DNA of 64,000 bases, from contig CP136069.1 in the NCBI GenBank assembly GCA_032622095.1, positions 101,522,278 through 101,586,277 of the forward strand. Direction: 5' to 3'. This document shows positions 57,905 through 64,000 of this stretch, piece after piece; the first letter of the stretch is position 1; every line of letters begins with the position of its first letter. The notes beneath the pieces were generated by a model. That model was not told the DNA's origin. It saw only the letters and a program-made list of their open reading frames with translations, and made no database searches. The stretch comes from Siphonodentalium dalli. Taxonomy: Eukaryota > Mollusca > Scaphopoda > Gadilida > Siphonodentaliidae. The translations under genes and the position numbers were made by a program.

Positions 57905-58558
57905 TATGAATTATAAAGGGTCATAACTATGTTAAAATATATCAGATTAAACCCATATTCAGAAATTCCTATACCAAATTTGGTGTCGATCAGATGAAAA
58001 ATGTTTGAGTCATCCTGGCTTGGATGAATTCTATTTAAAAACAAGAGTGGAAAGGGTTAAATAAACAATACCAAAATCCATACAGATGAAGAATGTTCTA
58101 AAGAAAGACCTAGGTAAGAAATATGAGGCAGATCAGAAGAAAATTGTTTGACTTAGATGCATCAGATAGCATTTGTGTGCAGGGTTAATTATTTTCTAAA
58201 CTGATCAACCAATCATTACCAATGAGGTGAGGGGTGTGTCATTATAAACCTCCATATCAAATATAAACACAATCGGACAAAAGATACTTAGATTACAGCA
58301 TTGGATAGCTCATGACTATGTGTGGATGCAAAGTGTTAATAATTTCTAAACTGATCAACCGATCGATACCAAAAACTATACAGGTGAGGGGTGTGTCATC
58401 ATAAACATGCGCATAAAATTTGAACAGGATCCGATAAAAAATACTCGAGTAATCGAATCGGATAGCAAGTGTCTACAGACAGATGGACGGACGGACAGAC
58501 AAACGACAGATGGTTGATCCGGACGTCGGCATTATGTGTACAATACATGGTACATAAA
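57905..58558 (+). mobile_element. Second copy of the F7-in-F6 composite
   Basis: An outer module (57914-58040) runs to GAATTCTATTTAAAA. The inner ACAAGAGTGGAAAGGGTTAA element then begins at the same outer position as at 45915. The inner element ends with a (GGAC)n tract, 'GGATGGTTGATCCGGACGTC' and a damaged hairpin (GTGTAC-aatacatg-GTACAT) at 58558. The outer 3' tail seen at 46457-46697 is absent here. Confidence 0.7.
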
Positions 58559-59186
58559 AAGGCTAACTATTTGAATAGAATTTTAATGTTTTGCTATCGG
58601 AACCTAAATAAATAAAAGGTCCCTTACCACACGACCCCAGAATAAAGATGGTTTTCTTAACCCTTTTCCCAACAGCACATGTAGTTAAACCACGTCAGAT
58701 AGCCAACGTCACCAGGTATGAAGGTAATTACGTTAGCCAACAGGAATTTGACGTTTTGATATCATTGGGTGTTTCCCCATACTGGCCACAGGTATATGTG
58801 CCATGTGTATCATCCGATATGCAACAACAAACATGCTTTCACTTTAAGTGTCATCTGTGAATAAGATAATGGAAACATAAACCAATAGACGAACTAAATA
58901 TTGTGCATATAAACAACCGTTTATCTTCATTTTATCACACATGTGAGTCAAAAATGACATTTTATGCAAATTTACGGTATGCCTATGCGAGTATGTCCTT
59001 TAAGTTTGTTTACCCACGGATTCGCGTCCTGCTTGAAAAAAAAATAATTCATGATTTTTGAAAACAAAAAAGCGTATTATAAATAAAATAATTAAACCAA
59101 ATGTCTTTATATTTGATGTGCATTAATTATATAAACCATGATTTGACAAAAGTCGTAAAAAGACTTCCGATAAAAGCGCAAATTAT
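58559..59186. other. No gene; possible solitary MITE end
   Basis: TTAACCCTTTTCCCAACAGC at about 58659 matches the hairpin-MITE terminus with one or two changes, but no partner end or hairpin follows. A 70-codon frame starting at 58648 reads through it and has no recognisable motif. Confidence 0.35.
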
Positions 59187-59780
59187 TAGCAATTACGTCA
59201 CGTTGCTTTGTGAAAGTTTGTAAATTTTCGTGCAAAAACCACATGTTCAAAGGTCACTTTTTGTTGATTCTAAGAATGTTTTCATTGACAACCAATGACA
59301 TCAATGATTAGAAGTTTGAACTGATTTCATTGGCTCAAGTTTAGGGGTGGAGTTTCCCCATTGATGCTAATTAGATGACAGAAAACGAGCGCGAATTGTT
59401 CGAAATAGCAGTGGGCTAACTTGAGACGTCGCCAGCAGGTGCTCGAATGTGTCGCTTGGGATATTCTTTGTTTTATCGACATTGCGTTGATATAAGAACC
59501 TTATTACTTTATACTCGGTAATTATATATGCATACACGCAAAGAAGTTTCCCAAGATGAATTTGAGATATCTGCATGTCAACTGTAAACTCGCCTTTATT
59601 TAGAAGCACCCGCATTGGGCTGACTTGATGTCAAACCAGGAGATATTGACTTTTTTTTATTGATTTCTTTCTCGATCGATCAGGGTCGATGGTCTTTTGC
59701 GCGGTATATTAGAAATCTTGAACAGATGGATATATAAAAGTAATATCTCATCAATTTATTATACTAAATTTGTAGATAAT
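59187..59780 (+). repeat. Left arm of a long inverted repeat
   Basis: About 590 bp that reappears, inverted and diverged, at 63425-64000. Matching landmarks include TAGCAATTACGTCACGTTGC, TTTAGGGGTGGAGTTTCCCC, 'CCCAAGATGAATTTGAGATA' and 'GAACAGATGGATATATAAA'. The match reaches the last base of the window, so the arms continue outside it. About 3.6 kb separates the arms. Confidence 0.8.
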
Positions 59781-60060
59781 ATATTTTAAAAAGTTTTAAT
59801 TATGTGTTCAGAATCCCGCCGATAGCACAACAACGGCCGCGTCCGTAGTTACATTACAACCGGAAATAATATTCCGATGCTCCGACATAACCTGATTTCG
59901 CAGAGTAAATTTGTGCAATGAAAGCAGAAAGATCCACTTTGAGTCATCAATTTGGAATTGCAATGTTCGAGTTCTCAAATTAAACAACAATTGTGACACT
60001 AAATGAATATGTTTCCCAACATTTGGTTTGTGGAGAAGTTCACCTACATTAAATATTGAT

Positions 60061-60600
60061 CAAATTTCGTCTTCGTCGAAAATTCGCTACCAGTGAACCA
60101 CGTGTTTCTGTTTCGTTTTTTTTTCATTTTGTCAGCCAATACGAGACTGAGAACATACTCTATGTCAAAAAAAATTAATATTTAGGAAGGCAAGGTGGAA
60201 ATACGTGCCTGCATTATGATGTTAGTCCATTAAAAAAATTTTTATAATAAAAATCTTTTTTCACGGGTGAAGTGACAATCATAATGGAACTCGACAGGAA
60301 AAACATCCCAATGGCCAGTTCCGCAACTGTCACGCTGATATTTTGCTTAGCTGTGGCCGATTTAATTACGGCTGGGGAAAATGTTCATATTGCACTATTT
60401 GGAAATATAAAATCACCACTTAAGAAATAATACATAATCCAATATAAATATCAATTTCAAGTTGTCATATTTTACATAGATTACCCTCGCGGCCACGCAT
60501 AACGCAATCAACAAGGAAGCGTCTCTGACAACAACTTTCGTTTTCGTCGAAACCACGTGTTTCTATTTCGTTTGTTTTCATTTTGTCGGCCAAAACAGTA
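60061..60600 (+). repeat. Diverged direct duplication
   Basis: 'AACCACGTGTTTCTGTTTCG' plus 'TTCATTTTGTCAGCCAA' (about 60097-60140) recurs as 'AACCACGTGTTTCTATTTCG' plus 'TTCATTTTGTCGGCCAA' (60550-60592), about 455 bp on. It lies between the arms of the long inverted repeat. Confidence 0.6.
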
Positions 60601-60767
60601 TTCTAAGTAAACATTTTGCAAATCTAAAGCCTAGCAAAGGAAGAAAGGATTTAATATGTGCCCATCATGATCTTAACCACCAGGAGAACAAAACACAATC
60701 AATGTAAATCGTCATTATTACTCTTTATTCGAGTCTCAAATCCGAGTGTTGAAAACGCAAAAATTAA

Positions 60768-60858
60768 AGACGTCAAAAGACGATACGGACGCTACAACAA
60801 AAGACGTCAAAAGACGATACGGACGCTACAACAAAAGACGTCAAAAGACGATACGTTG
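60768..60858 (+). repeat. 34-bp minisatellite, 2.6 copies
   Basis: AGACGTCAAAAGACGATACG begins units at 60768, 60802 and 60836, which are identical over the full 34-bp period. Each unit also contains an internal AGACG(T/A) near-repeat. Part of a 68-codon chance frame. Confidence 0.85.
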
Positions 60859-60889
60859 GAATAAGGGTTAAGAGGTTGGCTTTTTTGAA

Positions 60890-61240
60890 AAAACAAATTG
60901 AAAATTTATAGAATGGTAAAAATTCAAGAAAGGGGAATAACTCAGTGAATATTTTTCTTCTGCAGTCCATTATACATGTTGCACATTAGCAATATATGGG
61001 TAACAGTATCAATTCTCTACATTTAAAACTCAAAATGGTCAAAATTTTTCTAAGTCATGAAAGGGGAATACCGAAAGTTTCAATTCTCTACATTTGAAAC
61101 TGTGGGAGGAGTTGATTACACAATGAATGTACCAAAAATTGTATTGGTAAAAAAAAGTCAAGAATGCATATCAGCAATATATTGGTAACAATATCCTAAA
61201 GTTTCAATTCTCTACATTTGAAACACTGTGTCGGAACTGT
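60890..61240. repeat. F5-related pearl-like modules
   Basis: 'GAAAGGGGAATA(A/C)C', 'CAATTCTCTACATTTGAAAC' and 'GGAGGAGTTGATTACACAAT' match, on this strand, the complement of the 22204-22690 modules. Neither element end is recognisable. Confidence 0.6.
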
Positions 61241-61599
61241 TACATTGGAAGTCATTCTATTACCGGTTTGAGATTGCACAGGAATGATTTGTTACGGTTC
61301 TGTACTGGTTCCTTATGATTAAAAATAAAACTTTTCGGTAGATTTTGACAGGTAAAACTCAATTTTCAAGACATCTATTATAAAGTGACAATTTGATTCA
61401 ATTTTCCACCACCTTACAATGTGCGAGTTGTAATAACGATGAAAACTGTAAATTTTGGTATCTCGATAGATTTTCTCTTGACAGTCTGTTCTCTCTCCCC
61501 ATTTAACCCTTTACCAAACAGTATTATGACTAACGTCATTACCTCCACCCAATACTGACAAGAGAGAATGTCGCCACCCCAGCGAACAGAACTTTCTGG

Positions 61600-62146
61600 T
61601 GACGTCAAAGGATTTAGTCATGCAAAAAATATAATCCAAGATGGCTGCCATGTTTTATGGCCAAATGACACCAAAATGACTCGTTCCCATCTACATGTCA
61701 ATATTAACATCCACGACAAATTTCATGATGATCCGACCAAAGGTAGGACCTGTAGCCTGTGCCAAATCATGCAAAGAATAAAATCCAAGATGGCTGCCAT
61801 GTTTTTTTTGCCGAATGATCCCAAAATGACTCGTTCCCATCTACATGTCAATATTAACATTCATATTTCATGATGATCAGACCAACAGTAGGACCTGTAG
61901 CCCGTGCTAATGGATTGAATTTTGAAATCCAATTAAGCCACTGGCGGCCATGTTTTTTTTCCGTATGACCTCAAAATGACTCGTTCCCATCTACATATCA
62001 ATGTCAACAGCTATGACAAATTTCATAATGATCCGACCAAAGGCTAAAGGAAATTGTTGACGAATCACACACGCATACACATGGATGACGGACGACAAAG
62101 CTTTGGCAATAGCTCAAACTTTACAAAGTAAAGTTGAGCTAATAAC
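61600..62146 (+). mobile_element. F4 pearl-like element, 5'-truncated
   Basis: Three to four monomers of the 155/164-bp family ('AATCCAAGATGGCTGCCATG', 'CTCGTTCCCATCTACATGTC'), then a degraded tract (ACACGCATACACATGGATGA) and a 3' hairpin AGCTCAAACTTTAC-aaa-GTAAAGTTGAGCT, then AATAA. Compared with the copy ending at 42603, the stem gained one base pair on both arms (CTTAC/GTAAG against CTTTAC/GTAAAG). Confidence 0.8.
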
Positions 62147-62479
62147 CCAAGTAAATTCAACGAAATATACATCAAGTTAATAAATGCACCACTTATCAGC
62201 AATTTCTGTGAAAATTGTTGGGCAGATTGAAAATTCAAATATGAGTCAGTATGAGCAAAGGTTTTATTGCGTAAGTTATATTTAGTGGAGACAGATGCAT
62301 GATTCGAAGTGATAACTGTATTACTAGATATAGATTTCATAAGGTTTCCTAACATGTTCTTTTATATTTTTAAATGGCGATATAATTTGTTGTTTTAAGT
62401 TAGTAACAAGTGCACCGCTAGGCGGAGGTAACGCCCCCGACTGTACAATCAGAGAAACTTTCTGGTTAAGCGCTATAAA

Positions 62480-63160
62480 AATGCCACATGTTGTTCTATA
62501 TTAGCTTCAAATTTGGTCTGGTGCCACAAAAATAGAAGGAAAACTGATTTTTCTAAAAAAAAACTGAATTTTTTAAGTCGAAAAAGTGTCATAACTCTCA
62601 CAGAAATTATCCGATTGAACCGAAATTTTACCTTGACCTGTATTGCGATATTGGTAATACACAAAAAAACGGGTTTTGCAAATAAACAATCCAAAATCTG
62701 GAAACCAAAAAAAGTAGCAGAAAACCTGAATTTTCTAAGTCCAAAAAGGGGCGTAACTCTGGAAAAAATGGGCGGACGAAACCACGGCTATGGGGAAATC
62801 TTGTCCCCCCGGCTGGTCTATTGGCATACCAAAGATCAACCGAACTGAATTAGCGAAACCAAAGTTATGAGTTGAAACATTCGTATGCCACAGAAAACTG
62901 AATTTTCTAAGTCCAAAAAGGGGCGTAACTCTGGAAAAAATGGGTGGACGAAACCGCAGTTATGGGGAAATCTTGTCCCCCGGCTGGTCTATTAGCATAC
63001 CAAAGATCAACTGAATTGAGTTAGCGAAACCAAAGTTATGAGTTGAAATGTTCGTACGGACGGACGGACGGACGGAAGGACGGACGGAAGGACGGACGGA
63101 CGGACGGAGGGCTCCACTATATACCCCCAAATCTCCATCGGAGATCGGGGGCATAATAAA
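62480..63160 (+). mobile_element. F3-type pearl-like element
   Basis: Modules at about 62576, 62738 and 62910 ('AAAAAGGGGCGTAACTCTGG', 'TGGGCGGACGAAACC', 'CATACCAAAGATCAAC'). A long (GGAC)n tract with GGAAGGAC interruptions runs at 63056-63112. The terminal hairpin is TACCCCCAAATCTCC-atc-GGAGATCGGGGGCATA, and the end is ATAATAAA. The hairpin differs in sequence from the one at 43140-43179 but has the same form and end. Confidence 0.75.
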
Positions 63161-63424
63161 AGCATGGCCTGGCTCAGTTATCATTGTCATGGAATGTCAT
63201 CGGTATAATATGGCTTCAGCCCCGTAGAATGATTAGCCCTGTGTGATCGACATGTGTATTACACAAACAGTAATGCAAAATGTAAATACAGGGCTAACTA
63301 AACCCATACCATGCCACCTCACCCTTCCAGACATCAGACCTCTGGACCTCCGATTCAGTCACACACATTGATACACAATACACACATACAATACTATTTC
63401 ACACATTATGATTGTCACTTCAGC

Positions 63425-64000
63425 TGTGAAAAAAATCTCCAAAATTAGAACAATTAATTGATGAGATATTACTTTATATATCCATCTGTTCAAGATTTCA
63501 AATACACCATGCAAAAAGACCCTCGACTGCCATCGACCCAGATTGAGAAAGAAAGAAAGAAATATAAAAAGTAAATATCTCCCAGTTTGACATCAAGTCT
63601 GCAAATATCTCAAATTCATCTTGGGAAGCTTCTTTGTGTCCATGCATATATAATTACAGAGTATAAAGTAATAGGGTACTTATATCAACGCAATATCGAT
63701 AAAACAAAGAATATCCCAAGCGGCACATTAGAGCACCAGCTGGCAATAATGCTGACGTCTTAGGGCTAACACTGCCGTTTTGAACAATTCGCGCATTTTT
63801 TTGTGATCTAATAAGCATCAATGGGGAAACTCCACCCCTAAACTTGAGCCAATGAAATCAGTTCATGAATGGTTCTAATCATCGATTTCATTGGTTGTCA
63901 ATGAAAAGATTTCATAGAATCAACAAAAAGAGACCTTTGAAAATGCGTTTTTTGCACGAAAATTGACAAAATTTCACAAAGCAACGTGACGTGATTGCTA
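63425..64000 (-). repeat. Right arm of the long inverted repeat
   Basis: Inverted, diverged copy of 59187-59780. It begins near 63425 at CTCCAAAATTAGAACAATTA (matching the complement of TATACTAAATTTGTAGAT) and is cut by the window end while still matching. Several small indels separate the arms. Confidence 0.8.

Larger units (their letters stand above)
54406..64000 (-). other. BRD4: Upstream BRD4 intron, partial, at least 9.6 kb
   Basis: No further BRD4 exon was recognised in this stretch on the minus strand: I looked for charged, proline- or glutamine-rich frames ending at a donor and found none convincing. It carries the pearl-like elements and long inverted repeat listed below. The intron assignment assumes that transcription enters from beyond 64000. 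Confidence 0.6.

Noticed and set aside
58648-58860. 70-codon frame with an apparently normal composition
   Set aside because: It begins in a solitary MITE terminus and has no motif, splice context or partner exon that I recognise.

Overview
This is eukaryotic, intron-dominated DNA from an animal, most likely a bivalve mollusc. The clues are short exons with GT-AG borders, no operons, and an abundance of bivalve-style repeats: tandem modules containing 'GGCCATAACTC', then a (GGAC)n microsatellite, then a hairpin and an AT(A)AAA end. The species cannot be named from the sequence. The only confidently recognised host gene is the 3' portion of a BET-family gene, BRD4 (Drosophila fs(1)h), on the minus strand. 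Four coding exons can be read with consistent phases and splice sites: 54405-54259, 51393-51302, 49928-49793 and 11373-11308. Together they encode 145 residues plus stop. The first three give the conserved 'DSWSSL...SFEQFRR...KEER' block and the following charged helix. The last gives the C-terminal motif (IDMNKQSEKMASFEQFF-stop) equivalent to the P-TEFb-binding tail of long BRD4 isoforms. No further exon was found upstream (54.4-64 kb). Layout: 1-11.3 kb is gene-poor DNA downstream of the BRD4 stop codon, with several repeats. 11.4-49.8 kb is one 38.4-kb intron that separates the last 21 codons from the rest of the gene and holds most of the unusual DNA. In order it contains a Helitron-like nest (11.6-13.4 kb), a LINE endonuclease relic (14.0-15.0 kb), a 1.2-kb TTAA-flanked element (15.0-16.2 kb), a hairpin MITE (16.5 kb), pearl/HINE-like elements (17.4-22.7 kb), an L1-like 3' end (19.2-19.8 kb), a 12-13 kb palindromic array of 225-bp repeats (23.0-36.3 kb), a nest of four pearl-like elements (37.5-43.2 kb) including a 2.8-kb higher-order tandem array, more pearl-like elements (44-46.7 kb), and a pogo/Tigger-like element with a DNA-binding-domain-only ORF that ends 17 bp from a BRD4 splice donor (48.2-49.8 kb). 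49.9-54.3 kb holds two small introns carrying a hAT MITE with a perfect 8-bp target duplication, another hairpin MITE and pearl-like elements. 54.4-64 kb is upstream intron with further pearl-like elements and one arm pair of a long inverted repeat that runs off the window. Three observations look most worth pursuing. First, six or seven pearl-like families share one architecture: an ACAAGAG head, often a 5' motif complementary to the 3' end, tandem modules, (GGAC)n, and a terminal hairpin that covaries between copies. Second, the 23-36 kb foldback-like palindrome has tandem 225-bp repeats, inverted about 30.77 kb, and two indistinguishable 3,302-bp direct copies. Third, transposons sit very close to BRD4 splice sites. 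All similarity statements come from reading and memory of the families; no database search or alignment program was run.
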